Part shown: in pieces, positions 31,942 through 40,161 of the stretch | Layout of the letters: the number at the start of each line of letters is the position of its first letter | Numbering within the stretch: position 1 is the first letter of the stretch | Assembly: GCA_027365485.1 (NCBI GenBank) | Contig: DAHXNH010000097.1 | Span: 1-40,161, forward strand | Length of the DNA stretch: 40,161 nucleotides | Reading direction: 5' to 3' | Origin: Clostridiales bacterium | GTDB taxonomy: Bacteria > Bacillota > Sulfobacillia > Sulfobacillales > Sulfobacillaceae | Notes under the pieces: model-generated | The model's input: the letters and a program-made list of their open reading frames with translations, nothing else | The model's database searches: none | What the model was told of the DNA's origin: nothing | Translations under genes and position numbers: made by a program

Positions 31942-34683
31942 ATGGATTATCGAGCAACCTTAAACCTACCGAAGACGTTATTTCCGATGCGCGCCAATTT
32001 GCCCGAACGGGAACCGGATTGGCTGAAGCAATGGCAAGAGATGCAGTTGTATTCGCTGGCTCGCCAGGCTCATCGTGGCTGCGACCGATTTATTCTGCAC
32101 GATGGTCCGCCATACGCCAACGGTGACATCCATACGGGCACGGCTTTGAACAAACTAGTCAAAGATATGATTAACCGCTATTTTAGCCTTCAAGGCTTGG
32201 ACACGCCTTATGTCCCGGGGTGGGATACCCATGGTCTTCCCATCGAACTCAGGGCACTGAAGCAATTGGGTGTGAGTCAACATGAGATCGATCCGATTGC
32301 ATTACGGGCTGAATGTGCCAAAGTGGCTCGTCATTTCATTCCCTTGATGACCGAAGAATTTGAACGACTGGGCATTCTCGCCGACTGGGATCATCCCTAC
32401 GTGACCATGGATCCAAGCTACGAAGCCGACGAATTGCGCATGTTTGCGGCCATGGTGGAAAAGGATTTGATTTATCGCGATCGCATGCCGGTGTATTGGT
32501 GTTCCCAGTGCGAAACCGCGCTGGCTGAAGCAGAAATCGAATATCACGAGGGCGACGCGGATGCCGTCATTGTCGCCTTTGCCTTGTCCCCTAGAGCGGG
32601 GATGCCCGACGGGGTGCGTGCCTTGATTTGGACTACGACCCCTTGGACCCTGCCCGCGAACGTAGCTATTGCCCTCAATCCGACCCTGGCCTACGTCGTG
32701 GTGGAGACCGCGTTGGGTCACCTCTTGCTAGCGGAAGACCGGGTGGGCGCGGTGCTCGAGGAACTGGGCGTCGAAGCGGGGAGACGCTGGGGCCCGTTTT
32801 TCGGCAAGGAACTGGAAGGGTGGGTGGCGAAGCATCCCTATTTAGACCGTCCATCGCCGTTGATTTTGGGAGATCACGTGACCCAGGACAGCGGTACTGG
32901 GTTGGTGCACACTGCACCTGGCCACGGCTTGGAAGACTACGTGGCGGCCCTCAGATATCAGTTGCCTATGATTCAGCCATTGAACTCGCAAGGGATCTTT
33001 ACGGAGGAAGCGCCGGAAGTCGCTGGGCTGTTTTACCGCAAAGGCAATGAGCGGGTGCTCGATTTGCTCCGAAGGGAGAATGCGCTGCTCAAGGTGGAGG
33101 CGATCCGTCATCAAAATACGTTTTGTTGGCGGTGCAAGAGTCCGGTGATTTATCGCGCGACCTCCCAATGGTTTATGTCCATCGACAAAGTCCGCGAAGG
33201 CATGATGGACGCCACCGAGACCGTGAAGTGGGACCCAGGTTGGGGTAAAGACCGCATTTGGGGCATGGTGCGGGACCGCAGAGATTGGTGCTTGTCTAGG
33301 CAACGGGCCTATGGAGTTCCGATTCCAGCCTTTTACTGCGAGCAGTGTGATCATGCCTTATTGTCCGCCGATTTAGTGCGATCCGTGGCGGATCTCGTCG
33401 CCCTGCGAGGCTCGGATGTCTGGTGGTTGGAACCAGCCCAGTATTTTTTGCCCGCCGATATGAAGTGCCCCGTCTGTGGCCACCAAAGTTTTCGCAAAGA
33501 AAAAGATGTTTTTGATGTATGGATGGATTCTGGCGCGAGCCAACAAGTGTTGGAGCGAAGAGAGGAGCTGCGCTGGCCGGCCGATCTCATTCTTGAGGGC
33601 AATGATCAATACCGCGGCTGGTTCATGGCGCTCCTGACGGAGGGCGTGGCAGTGCACGGGAGGGCGCCGTACCGTGGTGTGCTGACGCACGGATGGGTGC
33701 TGGATCAAGCCGGGCAAGAGATGCACAAGTCGCTTGGCAACACTATCGATCCGCTCCAATTGATCGATCGATATGGCGCAGATATTCTGCGCCTTTGGGT
33801 GGCATCCAGCGAATATCGGACCGACGTGAGAATTTCAGACGATTTGATGAAACAGATGGCAGAGACCTATCGCAAGTTTCGGAACACGGTCCGCTTCCTA
33901 TTGGGAAATCTCGGTGACTATCAGCCTAAGCCCGAAGCCCAGGCTGACGGGATTCAAGATCCGCTGAATCGGTGGGCCCTGGCCGCAGTGGACCGGTGGC
34001 TCGAGGGCGCCCGACGGGCGTATCAAGCCTACCAGTTTCATAGCGTGGTCCATGGCTTGATCCGATTGGTGACGATCGAGTTGTCGAGCCTTTATCTGGA
34101 TGTCATCAAGGATCGGCTGTATACGTTGGCCGTGAACGATGGTCTGCGCCGAGAAACCCAGGCGGTCTTGCATCACATTCTTTCGGCGATGGTCTTGGCC
34201 ATGTCGCCGATCTTGGTTTTTACGGCTGAGGAAATTTATCAAATGATGCCTTTGGCGGAAGATCGCTTGCCTTCGGTGCATTTGGCATCGTGGCCCAAGA
34301 CGCTGGCGATTGGGTACAGCGAGGATGAAAAGGCGCGGATGGACCGGGTGCTGCGTGACCGAGACATCATCTTGAAAACGTTGGAAGGCTTGCGCGAAAG
34401 TAAGGCCATTGGCAATTCACTGGAGGCGGAAGTCCTCTTGACCGTGCCTCGCGACGAGGCCGGTTTCGGCCGAGAACAAGATGCAGCGCTGTTGACCGAA
34501 GTCACCATGACGGCCAAAGTGGACGTGGTATTCGGAGAGCATCTCAGTGCAACCGCAGTCAAGACCGAAAACCTTCGCTGCGAACGTTGTTGGCGGTATA
34601 CCCCCGACGTTGGCCAGGGCGGAGGCCAAGGGCTGTGTCGGCGTTGCCAAGAGGTCTTGGCCGTGGAGGAAAGCTTTCGATGA
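31942..34683 (+). CDS. ileS: Isoleucyl-tRNA synthetase
   Basis: Charges tRNA-Ile and edits mischarged valine. The 913-residue class I synthetase starts MDYRATLNLPKTLFPMRANL, the standard N-terminus. The first ATP signature reads HTGT (64-67, in PPYANGDIHTGTALNK) instead of HIGH. The editing domain has WTTTPWTLPANVAIAL and TAPGHGLEDY. The second signature reads MHKSLGN (from M594) in place of KMSKS. The C-terminal zinc site CERCW...CRRC is present. HxGT and MHKS variants occur in natural IleRS branches as far as I recall, so I treat the enzyme as functional. The ribosome site is weak (AAAGGTAGAG). The frame is open upstream to 31771 through the leader. It overlaps lspA by 4 bases. Confidence 0.97.
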   Translation: MDYRATLNLPKTLFPMRANLPEREPDWLKQWQEMQLYSLARQAHRGCDRFILHDGPPYANGDIHTGTALNKLVKDMINRYFSLQGLDTPYVPGWDTHGLPIELRALKQLGVSQHEIDPIALRAECAKVARHFIPLMTEEFERLGILADWDHPYVTMDPSYEADELRMFAAMVEKDLIYRDRMPVYWCSQCETALAEAEIEYHEGDADAVIVAFALSPRAGMPDGVRALIWTTTPWTLPANVAIALNPTLAYVVVETALGHLLLAEDRVGAVLEELGVEAGRRWGPFFGKELEGWVAKHPYLDRPSPLILGDHVTQDSGTGLVHTAPGHGLEDYVAALRYQLPMIQPLNSQGIFTEEAPEVAGLFYRKGNERVLDLLRRENALLKVEAIRHQNTFCWRCKSPVIYRATSQWFMSIDKVREGMMDATETVKWDPGWGKDRIWGMVRDRRDWCLSRQRAYGVPIPAFYCEQCDHALLSADLVRSVADLVALRGSDVWWLEPAQYFLPADMKCPVCGHQSFRKEKDVFDVWMDSGASQQVLERREELRWPADLILEGNDQYRGWFMALLTEGVAVHGRAPYRGVLTHGWVLDQAGQEMHKSLGNTIDPLQLIDRYGADILRLWVASSEYRTDVRISDDLMKQMAETYRKFRNTVRFLLGNLGDYQPKPEAQADGIQDPLNRWALAAVDRWLEGARRAYQAYQFHSVVHGLIRLVTIELSSLYLDVIKDRLYTLAVNDGLRRETQAVLHHILSAMVLAMSPILVFTAEEIYQMMPLAEDRLPSVHLASWPKTLAIGYSEDEKARMDRVLRDRDIILKTLEGLRESKAIGNSLEAEVLLTVPRDEAGFGREQDAALLTEVTMTAKVDVVFGEHLSATAVKTENLRCERCWRYTPDVGQGGGQGLCRRCQEVLAVEESFR

Positions 34684-35201
34684 AAATTAGACCTCATCAA
34701 TTTCAAGTCGTTGGGTTGGCGGTGGCAGTATTTATTTTGGACCGAGTCACCAAGGGCTTGGTGGCGGAGCGCATGGCCATCGACCAGTCCATTGTCTTGA
34801 TTCCGCACGTGCTTGATCTCACGTATATCCTAAACAGCGGGGCGGCTTTTGGCGTCCTGGCCCATCGCGACCTGCTCTTCATCGTGGTCGCCTTTATCTT
34901 GCTCCTAGGCGTATTGTGGGTGACCTTTGGTCGGGCCGCGATGGAAAGACGGATGATTTGGGGTCTCGGCCTTTTGGCTGGGGGCGCTATGGGCAATCTG
35001 TGGGATCGGATGGTGGCTGGCCAGGTCATAGATTTCATCCATTTTCGTTATTGGCCGGTGTTTAATTTTGCTGATGCTTCGATTGTGATTGGGATGGGGT
35101 TGGTGCTGGTGGATTTCTGGCGGCGTGAGAGTGTGGAGGCGAAAGCGCAGGATGAAGGAAGCGACGGAGAGGGCGACGCGAACGATTCTCGTTCCGGGTG
35201 A
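34680..35201 (+). CDS. lspA: Lipoprotein signal peptidase (LspA)
   Basis: LspA cleaves the signal peptide of diacylated prolipoproteins within the membrane. The 173-residue protein has four spans and both catalytic aspartates in their conserved settings: GGAMGNLWDRM...GQVIDFI and VFNFADASIVIG. It also has ILNSGAAFGVL, another family signature. GGAGGAAAG precedes ATG 34680, which overlaps the ileS stop. The C-terminal tail is charged and low-complexity and overlaps the next gene by 50 bases. Confidence 0.95.
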   Translation: MKIRPHQFQVVGLAVAVFILDRVTKGLVAERMAIDQSIVLIPHVLDLTYILNSGAAFGVLAHRDLLFIVVAFILLLGVLWVTFGRAAMERRMIWGLGLLAGGAMGNLWDRMVAGQVIDFIHFRYWPVFNFADASIVIGMGLVLVDFWRRESVEAKAQDEGSDGEGDANDSRSG

Positions 35202-36222
35202 CCAAGCCCCGATTCGCATCGATCGGTTTTTGAGCGATGCTTCGGACACGTCGCGTACGGCGTGGCAGCGGTCCATTCGCGGGCAACAGGTTCGTTTAAA
35301 CGGTGCGGTTGTGCGTGCTAATGACTTGGTTCAGGCAGGCGACCGGATTGAGGTAACGGTTGCGGTGGCAGCTAAACTGGCGCCGATGGCGATTCCTCGA
35401 GACGCGTTTGATCCGGAGCGCATTTTGTATCGGGATGAGGCCTTATTAGTCGTGAATAAGCCTAAAGGTTTGGTCGTGCATCCATCGCGGGGCCATACCG
35501 ACGAGACCTTGGTGCACTATCTATTGCCGTGGCTGGAGGCATCCGATGAGAGCGGTGATTTTCGTCCCGGCATCGTCCATCGGCTTGACAAAGATACGAC
35601 GGGCTGTCTGGTGGTGGCACGGACCTCGGCAGTCAAAGAGAAGATGACTCAGGCAATTTCCCAGCGTCTGGTGGATCGCTGGTATCTAGCGCTGTGTGAA
35701 GGCAAAATCGAACCCCGATCCGGGATCGTGGATGCGCCGGTGGGGCGTGATCGAAAGAATCGGGTGCGCATGGCCGTAGAGCGTCAGGGGCGAGCGGCGC
35801 GCACACACTTTACCACCTTGGCTGAGTGGCCCCACTGTAGCTTGGTTTTGTTGAAACTGGAGACGGGGCGGACGCATCAAATTCGCGTGCATCTGAGTTC
35901 ACTGGGCCATCCCTTGATGGGAGATGGCTTGTATGGGGGTCGGCCCGGGCCGGGATTTGATACCCAAGCGTTGCACGCCTGGCGGCTTGGATTCGCTCAT
36001 CCGCTGAGTGGCGAAAGGCTTTGCCTCACCGCGCCGTTGCCTGAATCCTGGGCGTTAGCGCTGGCCGCGCTCGGCGCGGCTGAAAGCTTTTCGTTGCCCA
36101 AAGAAAGTGAAGAGGGCGTTTGGCGTCCGGGGATCGGGGAGGCGCTAATGGAGAGTTTACGTCCTGCTAAAAGTCATGAGGGCGGATGGCGCCTGCTGGT
36201 GGGGGATCGCGTCCACCCTTAA
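35152..36222 (+). CDS. RluA/RluD-family 23S rRNA pseudouridine synthase
   Basis: The 356-residue protein has an N-terminal S4 RNA-binding domain (about 20-70, IRIDRFLSDA...QVRLNGAVVRANDLVQAGD) and the pseudouridine synthase core with VNKPKGLVVHP, the catalytic IVHRLDKDTTGCLV (D146), and ETGRTHQIRVHL. It corresponds by position to Bacillus ylyB next to lspA. Substrate uridines are probably in the large-subunit rRNA but cannot be told from sequence. A C-terminal extension of about 40 residues follows the core. ATG 35152 is inside lspA; GGAGG lies about 13 bases upstream, so translation may be coupled. Confidence 0.92.
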   Translation: MKEATERATRTILVPGDQAPIRIDRFLSDASDTSRTAWQRSIRGQQVRLNGAVVRANDLVQAGDRIEVTVAVAAKLAPMAIPRDAFDPERILYRDEALLVVNKPKGLVVHPSRGHTDETLVHYLLPWLEASDESGDFRPGIVHRLDKDTTGCLVVARTSAVKEKMTQAISQRLVDRWYLALCEGKIEPRSGIVDAPVGRDRKNRVRMAVERQGRAARTHFTTLAEWPHCSLVLLKLETGRTHQIRVHLSSLGHPLMGDGLYGGRPGPGFDTQALHAWRLGFAHPLSGERLCLTAPLPESWALALAALGAAESFSLPKESEEGVWRPGIGEALMESLRPAKSHEGGWRLLVGDRVHP

Positions 36223-36264
36223 CCTTGTCTAAGCGAATCGGTGGTAATTCTTCTTGCCATCCCC

Positions 36265-36306
36265 TTGACAGAGTTTAGTGAGCCTACGATAATTAGCGCG
36301 AGCTAA
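36265..36306 (+). promoter_or_regulatory. Near-consensus sigma-A promoter with palindrome before the Nramp-like gene
   Basis: TTGACA (36265-36270), a 17-bp spacer and GATAAT (36288-36293) form a strong promoter. TTAGC-GCGA-GCTAA (36293-36306) is a small inverted repeat covering the expected start site and could be an operator. Confidence 0.7.
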
Positions 36307-36329
36307 CCGTCGCCGAAGGGGATCCGAAT

Positions 36330-36932
36330 TTGGCCAATGGTCTGCTTTCATGGATGTTTCATGCCAAACGTCGAAACCGCATGTTATTTCTTTTAGCGTT
36401 TTTCGGACCAGGAATCATGGTCATGCTTGCCGACACCGATGTAGGGAGGGCGATTACCGCAGCCGAATCCGGGGTGCAGTGGGGCTACACCATGATTTTG
36501 CCGCAAGTGATTTTGAGGCCTATTCTCTTTATGGTACACGAGATGACGGTTCGGCTGGGCATTGTCACCCAAAAGGGACACGGCGAAGCGATCCGAGAGC
36601 AGTTTGGGTTGGGATGGGGAGTCGTCTCGGTCAGCGCGCTGTTTTTAGCGTGGATAGGAGCTTTGGTTACGGAATTTTCGGGAATCGCTATTTTTCTTGC
36701 CGACCTTGGAACACGATGCAGGACTTATATCCTAGGCCGGCACCCACCTAACCAGCACGTATACTGGAGCGCGGGCGCTAGTCGCGGCAAGTTGCCTGGT
36801 TACGTGCGCAGCATCACTCCCTCTGAGGTGGCCCTCTACATCCGATTGGTATTAAACTCGCCGGATGTAGTCATAAAAGGCGAGACAGGGTGGCTAGCCA
36901 TCTTGGAAACCCGGGCAGCGGATGGACTTTAA
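36330..36932 (+). pseudogene. Truncated Nramp-family metal transporter
   Basis: The first 115 residues match the N-terminus of Nramp-type divalent metal transporters: FFGPGIMVMLADTDVGRAITAAESG (metal-site span 1, with a DTDVG variant of the usual DPGN motif), MTVRLGIVTQKGHGEAIRE and ALVTEFSGIAI. Full-length proteins have about 400 residues and 11 spans. After about residue 120 (near 36700) the frame continues for 80 unrelated, mostly soluble residues and stops, so about two thirds of the transporter is lost. It starts at TTG 36330 with AAGGGGAT 6 bases upstream and keeps a near-consensus promoter. Probably non-functional. Confidence 0.7.
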
Positions 36933-37782
36933 ACGGGGCCGATGCCGTCTTGATCCAATGTGCATGCCGGACCGGCCGGCTGGTATGGACCGCAAACCCT
37001 CGCGATTTCGGAAGATATCCGGGATCTTCGGCAGATGGAGCTCACCTCGAGTGACCGGAAAGAGAACGAATGAAGGGGTGACGCTCGTTGCCGATCAGCA
37101 TGGTACGAGCCCTACCATTGCCCCCATCGACTGCCAAGGTGGTCTCATAAATAGTCTGTCCGCCGTAGGCGTAGGACCTTAAGAGGCGTGAAAGGTTAAC
37201 CTGCTAGGACTCTACCCAGATCGTGCTTTGCAGTACTCTGATCCCCACGACCGCCTTCGAGAGCGTGGGGGTCGGCCACGCCATCGGTTGCTGGTTCAAT
37301 CTCTAATCAACGTGTGCTTTCGTAGGTTGTGGACCCATCCGTTCCAGCGATTGATGCCTAGCAGAAGTTTCCTACTTACGAAGGCCGAAATCGTCCAAAC
37401 GGTTTCCTTGAAAAAAATTGGCCAATCGGCGCGCAGTATATATCGTTGTTGCTGACAAAAAACCGAAAAACATTGCCAATAAGAATGAGTGCTATTGTGC
37501 TAATCATTGTTTTATACGATGAAATCAAGCTCTAAAGCCATGATAGGCGAATGATAAATCCTTAGAGACTCCAGGTCAAACCAACACATTCGTAGATCCT
37601 GTGAAATCATGTCTCGACTAAGAAACTCCTGCGAGGCATCTCGAACCTAGATCCCTCCTAGGATCAACAAGCCATGGTAAAGAGCTTGGCTGAGATACTG
37701 CGAAGTCGCTCGCGGTGCAAATTTGGGGACGAGTCTGGAGGAGGCGACGAGGTAACACAGGGGTCACTCAAAGGGGTGGCTC
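36933..37782. other. Gene-poor stretch after the truncated transporter
   Basis: About 850 bp with no supported gene. Short plus-strand frames (36922-37182, 37228-37455) lack recognisable domains and ribosome sites. From about 37380 to 37620 the sequence becomes AT-rich compared with the rest of the window. The notable structure is the hairpin at 37240-37273. The interval may be debris from a past insertion that also cut the Nramp gene. Confidence 0.5.
37240..37273. repeat. Hairpin with CCCCACG/CGTGGGG arms
   Basis: GATCCCCACG (37240-37249) pairs with CGTGGGGGTC (37264-37273) with one mismatch around a 14-base loop. No T run follows. The arm sequence recalls the insertion-element hairpin at 15930-15950, but too little remains to assign it. 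Confidence 0.55.
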
Positions 37783-37822
37783 CGACGTCGACGTCGACCA
37801 AAATAGAGGGCTGTGGTACGAT
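37783..37822 (+). promoter_or_regulatory. Candidate promoter and palindrome upstream of the MscS-type gene
   Basis: TCGACC (37794-37799), a 17-bp spacer and TACGAT (37817-37822) form a plausible sigma-A promoter. A perfect 14-bp palindrome CGACGTCGACGTCG (37783-37796) overlaps the -35 and could bind a regulator. The start would lie about 43 bases before the GTG of the channel gene. Confidence 0.45.
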
Positions 37823-37871
37823 GTGAGCACATTTTTTCAGCATTCGATTTAGGAGAAGGGAGAACAAAAGA

Positions 37872-38792
37872 GTGGCAAGTGACACCTCTGAGCGTGAGCT
37901 GCGCTCAACCCGACGCTTAATTGCCACAATCACTGTTTTGGTGGTGGTTGGCGTGCTGGTCGCTATCTTGCTGGACCACGGGATTGGCCCTATGAAGTGG
38001 ATTCCCAAGGGGCTAATCGACCCCATTCGGGCGGTGCTGGTGTTAGTCGTGGGGGGAGTCATCTCCATCGTGCTGGAGCGAAACCTATTGAAAGCCCCGC
38101 AGACGCCGTCCTCTCCGCTGCATCGGATGACGTCGCTTCGTTTTGGCATTCGCCTCATGCTCTATCTAGCCATATTGTTGGCGTTGCTAGCCGCGTTTGG
38201 GGTGGGACTCTCCTCCTTGGTGTTTGGTGGCGCGTTCGTTACGGTGATTATCGGCATGGCTGGGCAGACATTGTTTGGCAATTTATTGGCGGGGGTTGGC
38301 ATCGTTTTCTTTCATCCCTTTCAAATTGGGGAGCATATTTCGTTCGTGACCGACCAGTATCCGATGATGTCGTCCACCTTTCCCCACGAGAGCGGAAGGC
38401 CAGGATATCGGGGGACCGTGGTCGATATGAATTTGATGTATACCCACATCTTTACGGACGACGGGGTAGCGATGATGGTGCCCAATGGGATCATCATTCA
38501 GGCGGCGATTGAGAATTTGAGCCGCATGCAGTCGCTTCAGGTGCGTTTGCGCTTTGATGTGGATATGACGCTGGCAGCTGACGTCTTTACCGGAAGGGCG
38601 CAGGCGGCTTTAAGCGATCTCGGCACCAAAGTGCGGGCCGAGGTGGTAGACATTGGTCTAGAGAGTTATGGCGTGGCCGTTCAAGTGATAGCCTCAGCCG
38701 ATGCCAGTCCCGACCAGATCCGCCATCAGATGGCGCTGAGGTTATTGCCAATTCTCATCGAACTCAAGCAAAGCTCGCGATCTGAGGGTTAG
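37872..38792 (+). CDS. MscS-family mechanosensitive channel
   Basis: The 306-residue protein has three membrane spans (about 15-35, 45-65 and 95-115), then the pore-lining helix and beta domain of MscS: GGAFVTVIIGMAGQTLFGNLLAGVGIVFF, PFQIGEHISF, YRGTVVDMNLMYTHIFTDDG and VPNGIIIQAAIEN. MscS channels open under membrane tension to release solutes during osmotic downshock. AAGGGAG lies 9 bases before GTG 37872. It stands alone with its own promoter candidate; a small hairpin (38815-38828, CCGTC/GACGG) follows the stop. Confidence 0.9.
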   Translation: MASDTSERELRSTRRLIATITVLVVVGVLVAILLDHGIGPMKWIPKGLIDPIRAVLVLVVGGVISIVLERNLLKAPQTPSSPLHRMTSLRFGIRLMLYLAILLALLAAFGVGLSSLVFGGAFVTVIIGMAGQTLFGNLLAGVGIVFFHPFQIGEHISFVTDQYPMMSSTFPHESGRPGYRGTVVDMNLMYTHIFTDDGVAMMVPNGIIIQAAIENLSRMQSLQVRLRFDVDMTLAADVFTGRAQAALSDLGTKVRAEVVDIGLESYGVAVQVIASADASPDQIRHQMALRLLPILIELKQSSRSEG

Positions 38793-38910
38793 GGGGTGGG
38801 GAGCGATCGTGGATCCGTCATCGGACGGGACCGTGATAGGCAATTAAGGGGATTACCGAAGCCCGGTTCATGATACCATAGAGCCAATTGATAGCGGGAG
38901 GGCGCGAAAC

Positions 38911-39324
38911 GTGAGCCAAGTCAAGTCGATGCTGTATCCCTTGATACACTTTTATGATGCCTTGGGAGGCCGGTTCGCTGATTTATCGCGGCCGCAATTG
39001 CGTTTGATGATGAAACTCACCGGAGACCCCCCGACCATTTCTGAACTAGCCGAGAGCCTCAACATTTCATCGCCCGGGGTGACGCAGATGATTGACAAGC
39101 TGCAGAGCAAGGGCTACGTTGAACGCCAAAGTCAGGAAAAAGATCAAAGACTGGTTCGGGTGAAGGTGACGCGGGTAGGTCGAGGGGCCCTGAACGTAGC
39201 CTTGGCGTCTTTTGAAGAACGCGTCGAGGAAGTGCTGCGTCCCCTCAGCCAAGAGGACAAAGACCAACTGTTAGGGTTGTTTCTGAAGATCGAAAAGCGC
39301 ATGTCCGATCCATCTGAGCGATGA
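38911..39324 (+). CDS. MarR-family transcriptional regulator
   Basis: The 137-residue protein has the winged helix-turn-helix of MarR repressors: LRLMMKLTGDPPTISELAESLNISSPGVTQMIDKL (helix-turn-helix, about 30-68), then the wing GYVERQSQEKDQRLVRVKVT with the conserved DxR (DQR). The C-terminal helices provide the dimer interface. Members usually repress a neighbouring efflux gene, and the broken MFS gene just downstream fits that pattern. GGGAGGG lies about 8 bases before GTG 38911. The ligand is unknown. Confidence 0.9.
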   Translation: MSQVKSMLYPLIHFYDALGGRFADLSRPQLRLMMKLTGDPPTISELAESLNISSPGVTQMIDKLQSKGYVERQSQEKDQRLVRVKVTRVGRGALNVALASFEERVEEVLRPLSQEDKDQLLGLFLKIEKRMSDPSER

Positions 39325-39375
39325 CCCCGCCATTTAACTCGTATACGCGGGCGGAGTCGGCATGGATGCTCCCAG

Positions 39376-39585
39376 CGACTCGCCACGCCCATAGCGGTCG
39401 GGTTTTTGGGCAGCATCGGCCAAGGCGTCATGGCTGTGGAGGTCGCCCGGTACCTGAGAGCACAGGGATGGATTGCACCGGAGGTCTGAGCGCGGCTCAT
39501 GGCTGGCGGTTTGAGTGGTGCCGGACTAAGCCGTTTAGGTAGGGATCTTCTGCAGGGAACGATACCCCAGCGCGGGTTTTCGTGA
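39376..39585 (+). pseudogene. Remnant of an MFS transporter N-terminus
   Basis: In one frame the sequence reads GFLGSIGQGVMAVEVARYL, RAQGWIAPEV, a TGA stop (39487-39489), then ARLMAGGLSGAGLS in the same frame. This looks like the first two spans of a major facilitator protein broken by an in-frame stop and then lost downstream. It directly follows the MarR gene, the usual place for a regulated efflux pump. No start codon is visible. From 39586 to 39833 I see nothing else. Confidence 0.4.
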
Positions 39586-39833
39586 TGAAGGGGTGTCCGA
39601 CGGCATGAGAAAAGTGCCTGATGCGTACCCTCAGAATGCGTCGATGGAAGACATCGGGCGGCTTGAATAAGCTCGAGGCAGGAAGGGACGTGGAGCTCTC
39701 AAGACTTCTATTGACCGGCGCTTGATTCGAAATCCGTCCGAATCTTGGCCCAATGCAAGCCGCGCTGCGGGCAGAACCCAACCATGGTATCTGAATCGCT
39801 TCTGCCCAAACGAGGTGGATAACGATAAGCTGG

Positions 39834-40161
39834 TTATGAGGGAAGAGTTCGATAGGTCACCGTGACCGCGAGGACCTGTTGATTGGCTCCCGGTTGGGGA
39901 GGATTAATTCCTAAGGGACCAGAGCTATAGCCGAGAGATTGACTCGGCAAATCACCTGCCCCCTCCTCGATAGAAACCACAGTTCCCAGCTTTCGGTGAT
40001 CAGCGCTGGCAATGAAGGCTGCCGTCCGAGCCGAATTTTGCACCGCGCGTGCATAGCCAGCCGCGACCGCAGCGGCCGTCGCCTTCATCGTTGACGACGG
40101 ACTATTGACAAAAATGTTTTGCACCGCAGGATTATCAGTCACCTCCGTTTTGTCGGCAACC
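39834..40161 (-). CDS. SIMPL (DUF541) domain protein, C-terminal part
   Basis: The minus-strand frame is open from the right edge to a stop at 39834, giving about 109 residues of the C-terminal half. The pattern ATAAAVAAGYARAVQNSARTA, ADHRKLGTVVSIEEG and LAVTVTYRT fits the SIMPL domain, in which a paired helix (residues lining an A/Q/R-rich face) precedes a G-x-V-x-S-I-x-E strand and a closing V-x-V-x-Y strand. These are usually exported or periplasmic-side proteins of poorly known role, sometimes linked to oxidative stress. The GTG at 40142 is in frame, but the frame continues upstream, so the N-terminus lies outside the window. Confidence 0.6.
   Translation of the reverse strand, partial: VADKTEVTDNPAVQNIFVNSPSSTMKATAAAVAAGYARAVQNSARTAAFIASADHRKLGTVVSIEEGAGDLPSQSLGYSSGPLGINPPQPGANQQVLAVTVTYRTLPS

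Noticed and set aside
39321-39542. 73-residue frame after marR
   Set aside because: Another frame of the same DNA reads as MFS transporter spans, so this one is a shadow.
1-40161. CRISPR arrays, rRNA genes, prophage or att sites
   Set aside because: No regularly spaced repeats, rRNA segments, integrase frames or tRNA-flanking direct repeats were seen.

Overview
The window holds a sporulating, meso-diaminopimelate Gram-positive chromosome segment. Evidence: a dcw (division and cell wall) cluster, the DNPR meso-DAP motif in MurE, spoIIGA, sigE, sigG and spoIIR, and a ylm/divIVA block. The many GTG/TTG starts, strong GGAGG ribosome sites and GC-rich codon use fit a deep-branching acidophilic Firmicute such as Sulfobacillus. 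That genus is an inference from memory and was not checked.

Layout. 1-900 (minus strand): a partial PolB-type 3'-5' exonuclease and a tRNA-Ala(CGC) with its own consensus promoter and terminator. 1094-15438 (plus): mraZ, rsmH, ftsL, two class B PBPs, murE, murF, mraY, ftsW, murG, murB, murA, mostly overlapping or tightly spaced; murD, murC and ddl are missing from their usual places. 15439-17586: about 2.1 kb of apparently decayed DNA with a TnpB-type end hairpin, where ftsQ/divIB would be expected. 17587-20875: ftsA, ftsZ, murI. 21332-28440: a sporulation block, spoIIGA, sigE, two secreted glycoside-hydrolase-like paralogues, sigG, spoIIR. 28482-36222: ylmC, pgeF, ylmE, sepF, yggT, divIVA, a candidate T-box leader, ileS, lspA and an rluD-type pseudouridine synthase. 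36223-40161: an accessory tail with a truncated Nramp-like gene, a gene-poor stretch, an MscS channel, a MarR regulator followed by a broken MFS gene, and a partial SIMPL-domain gene on the minus strand.

How it works together. The first block makes lipid II and the septal synthases. FtsA, FtsZ, SepF and DivIVA build and place the division ring. The sporulation block contains most of the cross-compartment circuit: SpoIIR (forespore signal), SpoIIGA (membrane protease), pro-sigma-E (its substrate) and sigma-G (late forespore factor).

The most interesting signals are (i) a TTGACA/TACAAT promoter with a 21-bp spacer before spoIIGA, recalling the long-spacer Spo0A-dependent spoIIG promoter of Bacillus; (ii) a two-storey hairpin that would bury the sigG ribosome site, in a gene only a few bases from spoIIR; and (iii) a tandem pair of exported clan-A-like glycosidases between sigE and sigG.
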